This document shows, in pieces, positions 11,622-20,181 of a stretch of DNA of 64,000 nt. The position numbers were made by a program, and so were the translations under genes. Source of the stretch: Dyella lutea. Lineage in GTDB: Bacteria > Pseudomonadota > Gammaproteobacteria > Xanthomonadales > Rhodanobacteraceae. Within the stretch, counting starts at the first letter, position 1, and each line of letters begins with the position of its first letter. The notes beneath the pieces are model-generated. The model worked only from the letters and a program-made list of their open reading frames with translations, had not been told where the DNA came from and did no database searches. The stretch is from assembly GCF_024158035.1 (NCBI RefSeq), contig NZ_JAMZEK010000001.1:530001-594000 (forward strand). The letters run 5' to 3'.

Positions 11622-13472
11622 TCAGAACGCGACCTTGAACCCCAGGTTCACGCCGGTGTTCTTCTGGGTGCTGTCGCTGAAGCGGCTATTGACCGAAATC
11701 CAGCTGCTCACGCTCGGGGTCAGCTGGGCGGACAGGCCGATATCGGCGCTGCCCCAGGTCTTGTCGGGCATGAAGCCGGACAGCGCGAAGGTACCGCCCA
11801 TGGTGTTCAGGCCGGCCATCACGGTGCGCGGGTCGGCCTTGCTGTCGTGGTTCCAGGCCAACTCGACGAACGGAGCCATCTGCAGGTCGTTGACCTTCCA
11901 CGAACCCATCAAGCGCCAGCCCAGCGAGCTGATCAGTGCGTCGCGCTGCTGGCGCCCGAAGTACATCGCGGTCGAGTCGCTGCCGCTCTCGGTGTAGCCA
12001 TTGACCTTGATGGTCTGCCACTCGACGTGGGCGAACGGACCGGTCTTCAGTGACTGGCCGACGTTGAACCACCAGCCGCCCTCGACACCGCCGCCCAGGT
12101 GGGAGCCGTCGGCCTTGCCGCTCTCGACGCGAAGGGCGGGACCGATCTGGATGCGCCGCTCGATGTCCTTGAAGTTCGACTGACCGAAGCTGGCAAAGCC
12201 ACCGACGTAGCCGCCGCCGTTGGAGTACGTGGCGAACAGCTGGCCGGAGATATCCTGCAGCTTGTAGCCGCCGGTATTGCCCTGGAAGTCCGCCTTGTTC
12301 TGGCCCAGGCCCAACGAGACGCCCACGGTGGTGTGGTCGCCGGTGCGTACATCGGCGCCGACGGTCAGGTTGGCGTTGTTGCTGGTGGTCTTCGGCGAGG
12401 CATCGGTCGCGTCGAAGCGCTGGTGGCCGTAGTCGAGTGCGGCGAACATGCGCGTGCCGCTGCCTTGGCCGTCGGCCAGCATCTCGTTGCGGATCGCCCG
12501 GTACTGCGCGGCGGTCGACGCCAGCGGGGCCTCGCCCAGCATCGACACCTGGCCGGGAGCGGCGATTTCGGCCAGTACCACCTGGGAGAGCAGGCGATGT
12601 GCGGCAGTGGTCGGGTGCACGCCGTCGGCGAACAGATAGGTCTGGTCGGTGCCGGCCGCATAGCTGTAGGGCAGGCCGGAGCCTTGCGGACCGCACTGTA
12701 CGGAACTCGAGGTCAGACCGCAGGCGGCGTCGGTGACGTTGCTGAAGCCGTACGCGCCGGGGTTGGCGATCACCTCGTTGATCAGGCCGTAGGTGTTCAC
12801 CGGGATGACGTTCAGGCCGCCGGCGCTGAGCTGCGACAGGCCGCTGCTCAGCGTGCTGTTGTAGATAACCGAGAGCTGGGTCGCGCCGGCCGATGCCGCG
12901 GCACCACCGGCCATCGCCGACGGGGTTTTGCCGATGTCCGGCAGGTTGTACACCACCACGTAGCGGCCGCCTGCCGCCTGCAGCTGGCCGAGCAGGCCAA
13001 GCTCGGTCTGCGCCGCGGTGGCCGTGCCAGTGACCAGCGCCGTGGTGTCGGTGGTGGTCGCGGTCAGATAAAAGATGTCGTTGGCGCCGCCCCATACCTG
13101 ATACAGCGCATTGGGGTCGGCCTGGCCGCCGGTCGCCGTCAGGTACATGCCCAGCTGCTGCGGCAGGGTCGGGATCGGGCCGGCCGAGGAGTTGTTGACC
13201 AGGCCGGCACCGCCGAAGGCGAAGTCGGTGCCGCCCAGCAGCGAAGCCTTGACCGGGTGTCCTAGGCCGTCGGCGACCAGCTCGGCGGCGGTCTCGCCCG
13301 GGTTGGTGGTGAAGCGCGTGGGCGACGGCGCGCCGAGGGCCAGCGACAGGTTGCCACCGTCGCTGAGGCTGTCGCCGATGATGACGACCTGGCTGAACTG
13401 GGTGGCACTGGCAGCCTGGCTGGCCAGCAGACCGGCGACGATGGCGCCGACGAGAAGACGGGTACGGGGCAT
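11622..13472 (-). CDS. Autotransporter GDSL esterase (EstA-like)
   Basis: A 616-residue type V secreted esterase. The signal peptide is residues 1-23 (cut after ASA). The SGNH/GDSL hydrolase passenger starts at once, with the catalytic serine Ser35 in GDSLSDGG, the block III motif GGANDIF, and the Asp/His pair in DGVHPT. From about residue 330 a C-terminal autotransporter beta-barrel follows and ends in Phe, as outer-membrane proteins require. It resembles P. aeruginosa EstA in length and order. It is expected to display an esterase on the cell surface. An AGGAG ribosome-binding site precedes the ATG. Confidence 0.93.
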   Translation of the reverse strand: MPRTRLLVGAIVAGLLASQAASATQFSQVVIIGDSLSDGGNLSLALGAPSPTRFTTNPGETAAELVADGLGHPVKASLLGGTDFAFGGAGLVNNSSAGPIPTLPQQLGMYLTATGGQADPNALYQVWGGANDIFYLTATTTDTTALVTGTATAAQTELGLLGQLQAAGGRYVVVYNLPDIGKTPSAMAGGAAASAGATQLSVIYNSTLSSGLSQLSAGGLNVIPVNTYGLINEVIANPGAYGFSNVTDAACGLTSSSVQCGPQGSGLPYSYAAGTDQTYLFADGVHPTTAAHRLLSQVVLAEIAAPGQVSMLGEAPLASTAAQYRAIRNEMLADGQGSGTRMFAALDYGHQRFDATDASPKTTSNNANLTVGADVRTGDHTTVGVSLGLGQNKADFQGNTGGYKLQDISGQLFATYSNGGGYVGGFASFGQSNFKDIERRIQIGPALRVESGKADGSHLGGGVEGGWWFNVGQSLKTGPFAHVEWQTIKVNGYTESGSDSTAMYFGRQQRDALISSLGWRLMGSWKVNDLQMAPFVELAWNHDSKADPRTVMAGLNTMGGTFALSGFMPDKTWGSADIGLSAQLTPSVSSWISVNSRFSDSTQKNTGVNLGFKVAF

Positions 13473-13591
13473 GTGTTGAAGCTCCTGAAGCCGGGTTGGT
13501 TTTGTTATGACCGGGTTACGTTAATCCCTTCCATACCGGAGCGCATGCTGCGTTGCATCGCGCCGGGACGGGCATGTTGGCGGATCCGTCG

Positions 13592-14071
13592 TCAGCAGTC
13601 GAACACGCGTTCGACTGCGCCGCTGTCGGCGAGGACGCTGGAAAGATCCGCTACCGTAACCTCCAGCGCCTGCCGTCGCCCGCCTGGCCGGGCCAGGATC
13701 GGCTGGCGGATGAGGACGTGGCCGGTGGTCGGCATCGCGGCCGGCGCTGGCACGGCCTGGCCGACCAGGACCGCTCCCCGGTTGCCCGTGATCTCTCCGA
13801 ACTGCGCGCCTTGGCGCGCCAGCGCGGTCGCGGCGAATGCCAGGTAGGGCGGCCGCTCCAACAGTGGCTCGTTGTCCCGGACACGCAATCGCTTCATGCC
13901 GGGCAGGACGAGGTCAGGAGGCAAACCCCGGATCACCGCCAGCGTGATGTCCCCCGGTGCCCGGTAGGCGGCGCGGGTCGCCTTGCCGATCAGCCAGCCG
14001 CAGAAGGCCCTGGCACTCCACTAAAAGCTGGGCAGGTAACGGCGCACCCACTTGCGCAGCGGGTGCAGCAG
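13592..14071 (-). pseudogene. Unrecognised, probably decayed reading frame
   Basis: The 659 bp between the autotransporter and tex holds a minus-strand reading frame with the codon bias of real genes (almost every third base G or C). It is broken by an in-frame TAG at 14021-14023. The downstream piece (GTG at 13936 possible) encodes about 114 residues, including ERPPYLAFAATALARQGAQF, and ends at 13592. The upstream piece is open back to a TGA at 14072. I do not recognise the family. The simplest reading is a gene remnant with an internal stop; a short intact gene starting at the GTG is the alternative. Confidence 0.35.
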
Positions 14072-14131
14072 TCAGCCGATCCGGCTCCCGATGGATGCGG
14101 TCCGCACATCCGGCGCGGGCCGTCCTCTCTG

Positions 14132-16462
14132 TCAGCGCTGCTTGGCGCGCAGCAGCGCGTCGGCGAACGCGCTGTTGATCGGCGGTGCGGCTGGCTTCGG
14201 CTGGCCGCCACCGGGGCGGGGGCCGCGGTTGTCGCGGCGGCCATCGCTACCCTGGCTGCCCGGCTTGCCGCGGCCCTGGCCCGGTTCGTCGTCCAGCCGC
14301 ATCGACAGGCCGATGCGCTGGCGCGGCAGGTCGACCTCCATCACCTTCACCTTGACGATGTCGCCGGCCTTCACCGCGTCGCGTGGGTCCTTGACGAAGG
14401 TGTGCGACAGCGCCGAAACGTGGACCAGGCCGTCCTGGTGCACGCCGATGTCGACGAAGGCGCCGAACGCGGCGACGTTGGTCACGCGACCCTCGAGGAT
14501 CATCCCGGGGCGCAGGTCCTTCACGTCCTCCACGCCCTCGGCGAAGCTCGGCGCCACGAACTCGGGGCGCGGGTCGCGGCCGGGCTTCTCCAGTTCCTTG
14601 AGGATGTCGCGGACGGTCGGCACGCCGAACTGCTCGTCGGTGAACTGTTCGGCCTTGAGGCCGCGTAGGAAGCCGGTGTCGCCGATGATGTTGCGTACCT
14701 CGCGGCCGCACTGGGCGATGATCCGCTCGACCACCGGGTACGCCTCCGGATGCACCGCGCTGGCGTCCAGCGGATTGTCGCCGCCGGTCACGCGCAGGAA
14801 GCCGGCGCACTGCTCGAACGCCTTGTCGCCCAAGCGCGGCACCTTCAGCAGCGCCTTGCGGTTGGCGAACGGCCCATGCGCGTCGCGGTGCTTCACCATG
14901 TTCTCGGCGACCGAGGCGGTGAGGCCGGCCACGCGCGAGAGCAGGGCGGCCGAGGCGGTGTTCACGTCCACGCCGACCGCGTTCACGCAGTCCTCGACGC
15001 GGGCGTCCAGCGCGCGCGCCAGCTTCACCTGGTTCACATCGTGCTGGTACTGGCCGACGCCGATCGCCTTGGGTTCGATCTTCACCAGCTCGGCCAGCGG
15101 ATCCTGCAGGCGGCGCGCGATGGACACGGCGCCGCGCAGGCTCACGTCCAGCTCCGGAAATTCCTTGGCGGCGGTTTCGGAGGCCGAGTACACCGACGCA
15201 CCGGCCTCGCTCACCACGACCTTGGAGAGCTTGTGTTCGGGGTGACTCTTGGCCAGCCCCTTGATCAGTTCGCCGGCCAGCTTGTCGGTCTCGCGCGAGG
15301 CGGTGCCGTTGCCGATCGCGATCAGGTCGACGCCGTGCTTCTGGCACAGCCGGGCCAGCGCGGCCAGCGACTCGTTCCATTGCCGACGCGGCTCGTGCGG
15401 ATAGATGGTGTCGGTGGCCAGCAGCTTGCCGGTGGGGTCGACCACAGCCACCTTCACGCCGGTGCGGATGCCCGGGTCCAGGCCCATCACGGTCTTGGCG
15501 CCCGCCGGCGCGGCCAGCATCAGGTCCTTGAGGTTGTCGCCGAACACGCGGATCGCTTCGTCCTCGGCGCCTTCGCGCACGCGGCCGAAGAGATCGAGCG
15601 TGAGGTGCAGGTGCAGCTTCACGCGCCAGGTCAGGCGCACCGTCTCGCGCAGCCAGGCGTCGGCGGCGCGGCGGCGATCGAGGATGCCGGCATGCGCGGC
15701 CACGCGGCCCTCGCCCTCGGCGTGGCCCTGCTCGGGATCGAGCGCAGGCGACAGCTCCAGCTCGATCACACCCTCGTTGCGCGCGCGCATCAGCGCCAGC
15801 AGGCGGTGCGAGGGAATCTTGCCGATCGGCTCGACGTGATCGAAGTAGTCGCGGAACTTGGCGCCTTCGTTTTCCTTGCCCTCGACCACCTTGGCGCGAA
15901 TCTGGCCCTTGTCCCACAGCCAGTCGCGCAGCTCGCCGACCAGCGTGGCGTCCTCGGCGATGGCCTCCATCAGGATCGCGCGCGCGCCATCGAGCGCGGC
16001 GCGCACGTCGGCCACGCCCTTGTCCGCGTCGACGAAGTCGGCGGCGAAGCTTTCCGGGTCGCGCGTGGGATCCTCGCGCAGGCCGAGCGCCAGCGGCTCC
16101 AGGCCCGCTTCGCGGGCGATCTGCGCCTTGGTGCGGCGCTTGGGCTTGTACGGCAGGTAGAGGTCTTCCAGCCGCGCCTTGGTGTCGGCACTGAGGATGT
16201 CGCCCTTCAACGCGTCGGTGAGCTTGCCCTGTTCCTCGATGCTGGCCAGCACGGCCGCGCGGCGGTCCTCCAGCTCGCGCAGGTAGCGCAGACGCTCTTC
16301 CAGCAGGCGCAGCTGGGTGTCGTCGAGGCCACCGGTGACTTCCTTGCGGTAGCGCGCGATGAACGGCACGGTGGCGCCGCCATCGAGCAGGTCTACGGCA
16401 GCGCGCACCTGGTCGGCTTTTGCGGTGATGTCCTGGGCAATGCGTTGTTCGATGCTGAGCAT
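14132..16462 (-). CDS. tex: Tex family RNA-binding transcription accessory protein
   Basis: A 776-residue protein matching Tex/YhgF in length and domain order. It has the N-terminal helical Tex domain, a YqgF/RuvX-like RNase-H fold ([18 protein letters not shown]), helix-hairpin-helix repeats ([19 protein letters not shown]), and a C-terminal S1 RNA-binding domain ([21 protein letters not shown]). It ends in a basic, Gly/Pro-rich tail. Tex binds nucleic acids and affects transcription and stress tolerance. The ATG at 16462 begins the conserved [12 protein letters not shown]; the open frame above it is not conserved sequence. Confidence 0.96.
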   Translation of the reverse strand: MLSIEQRIAQDITAKADQVRAAVDLLDGGATVPFIARYRKEVTGGLDDTQLRLLEERLRYLRELEDRRAAVLASIEEQGKLTDALKGDILSADTKARLEDLYLPYKPKRRTKAQIAREAGLEPLALGLREDPTRDPESFAADFVDADKGVADVRAALDGARAILMEAIAEDATLVGELRDWLWDKGQIRAKVVEGKENEGAKFRDYFDHVEPIGKIPSHRLLALMRARNEGVIELELSPALDPEQGHAEGEGRVAAHAGILDRRRAADAWLRETVRLTWRVKLHLHLTLDLFGRVREGAEDEAIRVFGDNLKDLMLAAPAGAKTVMGLDPGIRTGVKVAVVDPTGKLLATDTIYPHEPRRQWNESLAALARLCQKHGVDLIAIGNGTASRETDKLAGELIKGLAKSHPEHKLSKVVVSEAGASVYSASETAAKEFPELDVSLRGAVSIARRLQDPLAELVKIEPKAIGVGQYQHDVNQVKLARALDARVEDCVNAVGVDVNTASAALLSRVAGLTASVAENMVKHRDAHGPFANRKALLKVPRLGDKAFEQCAGFLRVTGGDNPLDASAVHPEAYPVVERIIAQCGREVRNIIGDTGFLRGLKAEQFTDEQFGVPTVRDILKELEKPGRDPRPEFVAPSFAEGVEDVKDLRPGMILEGRVTNVAAFGAFVDIGVHQDGLVHVSALSHTFVKDPRDAVKAGDIVKVKVMEVDLPRQRIGLSMRLDDEPGQGRGKPGSQGSDGRRDNRGPRPGGGQPKPAAPPINSAFADALLRAKQR

Positions 16463-16549
16463 GGTCGAGCGGGGTTTCCTTGCGAACGGGAACGCCACGC
16501 GGATGCGAGGCGGCCGCCGATCATAACAAGCGGGCTCGCGCGGCCGGCG

Positions 16550-16581
16550 TAAACAAGAACGCCGCAGCAAGGCCGCGGCGT
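16550..16581 (-). terminator. Terminator after the RDD gene
   Basis: On the minus strand ACGCCGC pairs with GCGGCGT across a 9-nt loop and is followed by TCTTGTTTA. It lies just after the stop codon of the RDD-domain gene. The U-tract is imperfect. Confidence 0.5.
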
Positions 16582-16603
16582 CTGCGGGTCACGGTGCCTG
16601 GGG

Positions 16604-17377
16604 TCAGGCGTCGAAACGGCTGCCGGAGGGACTCCGGCTCTGGTTGCTGCCGCTGCGCTGCGCGGAAGCGCGACCGTTGAGCACCAGCGTACCGGCGATC
16701 ATGTCGTGCAGCGCCTGTTTGCGCTGCGTCCAGCCGGCCATCATGAAGCCGAATAACAGGATGATCGCACTGAGCATCTTGGCCGGATAACGGCCGAGTG
16801 CCCGCGGCAGCGAAATGCGCGCGCCGTGCAGGTCGGTGACGCGGATACCTAGCGCCAGCTTGCCAACAGTCGCCTGCCAGGCCGAGCTTTCGCAGAACGC
16901 GAAATACAGCCAGGCAACCAAGGCTGTAACGAAACTCGTGCCTGCATTCGCGCTCAGGTACTGGCTGTAGGCGTGCATGACCAGATCGAAGTTGCCCGCA
17001 GCGTTCTGCACTGCGTTCGACAACTGTTCCCGGCCAACTTCGCCGCCCATGGCGGATAGGATCATCAGGTTTGGGATATACAGCACCAGCGAATCGACGA
17101 TGTAGGCCGCGAAGCGCTTCCAGAAGCCCGCGTAGTCTTCCAGCGCCACCGTGGTGGCCTGCTCCGGCAGCGGTGCAGCGGAAAACGGCGGGGGCGTGGC
17201 GGACGTCGCCTGGTTCAACTCGTCGGGGAACAGCGAGCTGAGCGGCTGCCAGTCGGCCAGGCCGTCGTACCAGCCCAGGTCGTCGCCGGCCACCTGGCCG
17301 CTGCGTAGCCACTGACGGACGTCGGCTTCCTTGTAGGGGCCGTGGCGTTCGCCGTTGCGGCCGATCCAGATTTCCAT
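16604..17377 (-). CDS. GYF-domain/RDD family membrane protein
   Basis: A 257-residue protein with an N-terminal GYF_2-type module at about 1-50 (IWIGRNGERHGPYKEADV... DGLADWQPL), a Pro-rich linker, and a C-terminal RDD membrane domain from about 85. The RDD domain has three or four hydrophobic segments and the characteristic TVGKLALGIRVTDLHG and LHDMIAGT strings. RDD proteins are inner-membrane proteins of poorly defined function. The start is set at the ATG at 17377, where the GYF homology begins, rather than 10 codons upstream. It lies between mnmG and tex, all on the minus strand. Confidence 0.87.
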   Translation of the reverse strand: MEIWIGRNGERHGPYKEADVRQWLRSGQVAGDDLGWYDGLADWQPLSSLFPDELNQATSATPPPFSAAPLPEQATTVALEDYAGFWKRFAAYIVDSLVLYIPNLMILSAMGGEVGREQLSNAVQNAAGNFDLVMHAYSQYLSANAGTSFVTALVAWLYFAFCESSAWQATVGKLALGIRVTDLHGARISLPRALGRYPAKMLSAIILLFGFMMAGWTQRKQALHDMIAGTLVLNGRASAQRSGSNQSRSPSGSRFDA

Positions 17378-17443
17378 GTGAGCATGCCTCGCGGTGTTTC
17401 GAACCACATCATGATGCCATGGAGCCGGGTCATGCAGCGCCGA

Positions 17444-19318
17444 CTAGGCCGCCCGGCGCTTCAGGTGCACCAGCAGCAGCGAGATGGCGGCGGGCGTGAC
17501 GCCGCTGATCCGCGCCGCCTGGCCGATCGTTGCCGGCAGCGCGCGCTTGAGCTTGAGCAGCACCTCGGCGGACAGGCCGCGCACCCTGTCGTAGTCGAAG
17601 CCCGCCGGAATCGCGGTGTGCTCGTGGCGACGCGCGCGCTCGATCTCCTCGCGCTGGCGCTCGAGGTAGCCGGCGTACTTGGTCTGCACTTCCACCTGGG
17701 CGGCGACGTGTTCGTGCTCGACGGCGGGGCCCAGTTCGGGCACCGAGGCGAGCCGGGCGTAATCGAGCTCGGGCCGGCGCAGCAGATCCAGCGCGTTGGT
17801 CTCGCGGCTCACCGCAATGCCGAGGTGCCGCTCGATCGCCGCGCCCAGCGCGTTGTTCGGTGCGGCCCATAGCGCACCCAGGCGCTGGGTCTCGCGTTCC
17901 ACCGCCTCGCGCTTGGCGCGCAGGGCGTGGAAGCGTTCGGTCGGCACCACGCCCAGCGCGTGGCCGGTCTCGGTCAGGCGCAGGTCGGCGTTGTCTTCAC
18001 GCAGGTGCAGCCGGTATTCGGCGCGCGAGGTGAACATCCGATACGGCTCGATGGTGCCGTTGCTGGTGAGGTCGTCGATCAGCACGCCGATATAGGCCTC
18101 GTCCCGGCGCGGATACCACGGCGCCTTGCCCTGCACGGCGAGTGCCGCATTGAGGCCGGCGACCACGCCTTGCGCGGCGGCCTCCTCGTAGCCGGTGGTG
18201 CCGTTGATCTGGCCGGCGAAGTACAGCCCGCCGATCGCCTTGGTTTCCAGCCACGGCTGCAGGCCGCGCGGATCAAAGTAGTCGTACTCGATGGCGTAGC
18301 CCGGACGGGTGATGTGCGCCCGCTCGAAGCCCTTGATCGAGCGCACCAGCGCCAGCTGCACGTCGAACGGCAGCGAGGTGGAGATGCCGTTGGGATAGAT
18401 CTCGAAGGTGTCCAGCCCTTCCGGCTCGATGAACACCTGGTGCGAGCCCTTCTCCGCAAAGCGCACCACCTTGTCCTCGATCGACGGGCAGTAGCGCGGG
18501 CCGGTACCCTCGATCTGGCCGCTGTAGAGCGGCGAGCGGTCCAGCGCGCCGCGGATGAGTTCGTGGGTGTGCTCGGAGGTATGGGTGATCCAGCAGCTGA
18601 CCTGGCGCGGGTGCTCCTCGCGCGCGCCCAGGTAGGAGAACACCGGCGCCGGATCGTCACCGGGCTGCTCTTCCAGGCCGCTGAAGTCGATGCTGCGCAG
18701 GTCGATGCGCGGCGGCGTGCCAGTTTTCAGGCGGTCGGCCGCCACGGGCAGTTCGCGCAGCTTTTGCGCCAGCGTGCCGGCCGGCGGATCGCCAGCCCGG
18801 CCGCCGGCGTACTGCGCGGGGCCGATGTGGATCTTGCCGGCGAGGAAGGTGCCGGCCGTCAGGACCACCGCCGGGGCGTGGAAGCTCACGCCCATCTGGG
18901 TGACCACGCCGGTGATCCGGCCGCCCTCGATGATCAGGTCGTCCACCGCCTGCTGGAACAGTTCCAGGTTCGGCTGGGTCTCGACGATCCGTCGAATCGC
19001 CGCTTTATATAGCGCACGGTCCGCCTGGCAGCGGGTGGCGCGTACGGCCGGACCCTTGGAGGCATTGAGCGTGCGCCACTGGATGCCGGCGCGGTCGGCG
19101 GCCTGCGCCATGGCGCCACCCAGGGCGTCCACCTCCTTGACCAGATGCCCCTTGCCGATGCCGCCGATGGCCGGGTTGCAGCTCATCTGGCCGATCGTCT
19201 CGATGTTGTGGCTGAGCAGCAGCGTGCGCGCGCCGGTGCGGGCTGCGGCGAGCGCGGCCTCGGTGCCGGCGTGGCCGCCGCCGATCACGATGACGTCATA
19301 AGGTGTCGGGTGACGCAT
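17444..19318 (-). CDS. mnmG: tRNA U34 carboxymethylaminomethyl-modification enzyme MnmG
   Basis: A 624-residue FAD protein (formerly GidA) that, with MnmE, installs the cmnm5 group on U34 of several tRNAs. It shows the dinucleotide fold [21 protein letters not shown] at the N-terminus, the [17 protein letters not shown] signature, and the conserved cysteine-containing [13 protein letters not shown]. Length fits E. coli MnmG (629). The ATG at 19318 starts the conserved [15 protein letters not shown]; the longer open frame upstream includes a terminator and is not coding. Confidence 0.97.
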   Translation of the reverse strand: MRHPTPYDVIVIGGGHAGTEAALAAARTGARTLLLSHNIETIGQMSCNPAIGGIGKGHLVKEVDALGGAMAQAADRAGIQWRTLNASKGPAVRATRCQADRALYKAAIRRIVETQPNLELFQQAVDDLIIEGGRITGVVTQMGVSFHAPAVVLTAGTFLAGKIHIGPAQYAGGRAGDPPAGTLAQKLRELPVAADRLKTGTPPRIDLRSIDFSGLEEQPGDDPAPVFSYLGAREEHPRQVSCWITHTSEHTHELIRGALDRSPLYSGQIEGTGPRYCPSIEDKVVRFAEKGSHQVFIEPEGLDTFEIYPNGISTSLPFDVQLALVRSIKGFERAHITRPGYAIEYDYFDPRGLQPWLETKAIGGLYFAGQINGTTGYEEAAAQGVVAGLNAALAVQGKAPWYPRRDEAYIGVLIDDLTSNGTIEPYRMFTSRAEYRLHLREDNADLRLTETGHALGVVPTERFHALRAKREAVERETQRLGALWAAPNNALGAAIERHLGIAVSRETNALDLLRRPELDYARLASVPELGPAVEHEHVAAQVEVQTKYAGYLERQREEIERARRHEHTAIPAGFDYDRVRGLSAEVLLKLKRALPATIGQAARISGVTPAAISLLLVHLKRRAA

Positions 19319-19403
19319 GGAACTGACCTGCTGGGTCCAAAAGTGGACGCGATGGGGCGATATGGTACGGCGACCCCGCATCCCGGGTATCGATCCGGGC
19401 GAT

Positions 19404-19420
19404 TGGCATGTTTCGTGCAA
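19404..19420 (+). promoter_or_regulatory. Sigma-54-type promoter (orphan)
   Basis: TGGCATG-TTTC-GTGCA has the GG (19405-19406) and GC (19417-19418) dinucleotides exactly 10 bp apart. It differs from the RpoN consensus TGGCACG-N4-TTGCA at two positions. It reads rightward, away from mnmG, into a stretch with no ORF that ends in a terminator at 19546. Confidence 0.55.
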
Positions 19421-19429
19421 AACCCGCGA

Positions 19430-19546
19430 AGCACTTTTCACGGGCAGACGCGGCGCCGCAAGGCGCGCCGAGATGGAGCGACAGGGGTTCCATTGCGTGC
19501 CGGGAAAAGGAAGCGACGGCGGCGCCTTCGGGCGCCGTCTTTTTTT
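19430..19546 (+). ncRNA. Candidate sigma-54-dependent small RNA
   Basis: From the start predicted by the sigma-54 site (about 19430), a transcript of about 117 nt would run to a strong intrinsic terminator. In that terminator GGCGCC-TTCG-GGCGCC at 19521-19536 is followed by seven or more T (19540-19546). No gene on the plus strand precedes this terminator, so it must end some other transcript. The interior contains GGA motifs (ATGGAGCG, GGGAAAAGGAAG) and a CGGCGCCGCAAGGCGCGCCG hairpin. No ORF with a ribosome-binding site is seen. The transcript itself is inference. Confidence 0.45.
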
Positions 19547-19560
19547 GTCCCTCAAAAACG

Positions 19561-19664
19561 CCAAGCCCCGCGCCAGAGGGCGCGGGGCTTGGGTTTAGAG
19601 ATCTGGCGTCCGGCGGTCTCAGGAACAGGGGGAATCCAGGATGACCGTGTTGCCGGACGCCAGA
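19561..19664. repeat. Two strong inverted repeats in the mnmG upstream island
   Basis: CCAAGCCCCGCGCC at 19561-19574 pairs perfectly with 19579-19592 across an AGAG loop, a 14-bp hairpin. Immediately after it, TCTGGCGTCCGGC (19602-19614) pairs perfectly with GCCGGACGCCAGA (19652-19664) around 37 nt. A third hairpin, GTGACT..CGGC-T7-GCCG-AGTCAC, lies at 19748-19778. No gene accounts for them. Confidence 0.7.
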
Positions 19665-19828
19665 AACCGGGAATTCGTGGACTGATCTTCCAAGTCAGGA
19701 CTACCGGAGGCGTAGATCGATGTTGGCCTCGAACGCGTGAACCCGATGTGACTGGAACGGCTTTTTTTGCCGAGTCACGGCAGCTCGTGACGTAGCGCGT
19801 CAGTCGCGTGATCGGGTACCAAAAAAAG

Positions 19829-19844
19829 TGTGATCGACGTCACG
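19829..19844. promoter_or_regulatory. CRP/Clp-type binding site
   Basis: TGTGA-TCGACG-TCACG matches the CRP-family consensus TGTGA-N6-TCACA at 9 of 10 arm positions. It ends only 4 bp before the sigma-54 element of the 61-residue gene, so a bound CRP-type protein (Clp in xanthomonads) would contact or block RNA polymerase-sigma-54. Confidence 0.6.
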
Positions 19845-19848
19845 CGGT

Positions 19849-19865
19849 TGGCACGCGCGATGCAT
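19849..19865 (+). promoter_or_regulatory. Sigma-54-type promoter of the 61-residue protein gene
   Basis: TGGCACG-CGCG-ATGCA has GG at 19850-19851 and GC at 19862-19863 with the canonical 10-bp gap. It matches the RpoN consensus everywhere except the first base of the -12 element. The predicted start near 19875 leaves a leader of about 31 nt with a strong ribosome-binding site. Confidence 0.7.
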
Positions 19866-19905
19866 TTACCCCGACAAGCCAACCAACATCTCAAGGGGGA
19901 GTGTC

Positions 19906-20091
19906 ATGGAACTGAGCCTCAACTTCGAACCCGTCTATCAGCAGCATGATCTGTGGATGGAGATCGGTCGCGTCGAACTGGCGATGGAGCAGCTGGATCG
20001 TCGTACCGAGCAGGAGCGGGTCGTGTTGCGTCCGCGCCTGGAATCGCGTCGCCATCGCCTGCTCGAGCAGCTGCAGCAGCTCAGCGCCTGA
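19906..20091 (+). CDS. Small helical protein of unknown function under a sigma-54-type promoter
   Basis: A 61-residue, highly charged protein (begins MELSLNFEPVYQQH). From about residue 17 onward it is an almost continuous predicted amphipathic helix (EIGRVELAMEQLDRRTEQER...LLEQLQQL), likely a coiled coil. There is no signal peptide or membrane segment. The start is secured by AAGGGGGAG 4 nt upstream. I do not recognise the family. Its sigma-54 promoter and adjoining CRP-type site suggest that expression depends on nutrient or envelope status. It is a single-gene unit convergent with pepN. Confidence 0.75.
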   Translation: MELSLNFEPVYQQHDLWMEIGRVELAMEQLDRRTEQERVVLRPRLESRRHRLLEQLQQLSA

Positions 20092-20103
20092 GGCACCGCT
20101 CCC

Positions 20104-20149
20104 GGCCATCGGCCCGGCGTCGAGTTGCGACTCCGCCCCGCCGATGGCC
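20104..20149. terminator. Inverted repeat between convergent genes
   Basis: GGCCATCGGC (20104-20113) pairs perfectly with GCCGATGGCC (20140-20149) across 26 nt. It lies between the 61-residue gene and pepN, which converge here. There is no T-tract, so termination is likely but unproven. Confidence 0.5.
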
Positions 20150-20181
20150 CAGGACGGGCCCAAGCGCCACGTCCACCGGTT

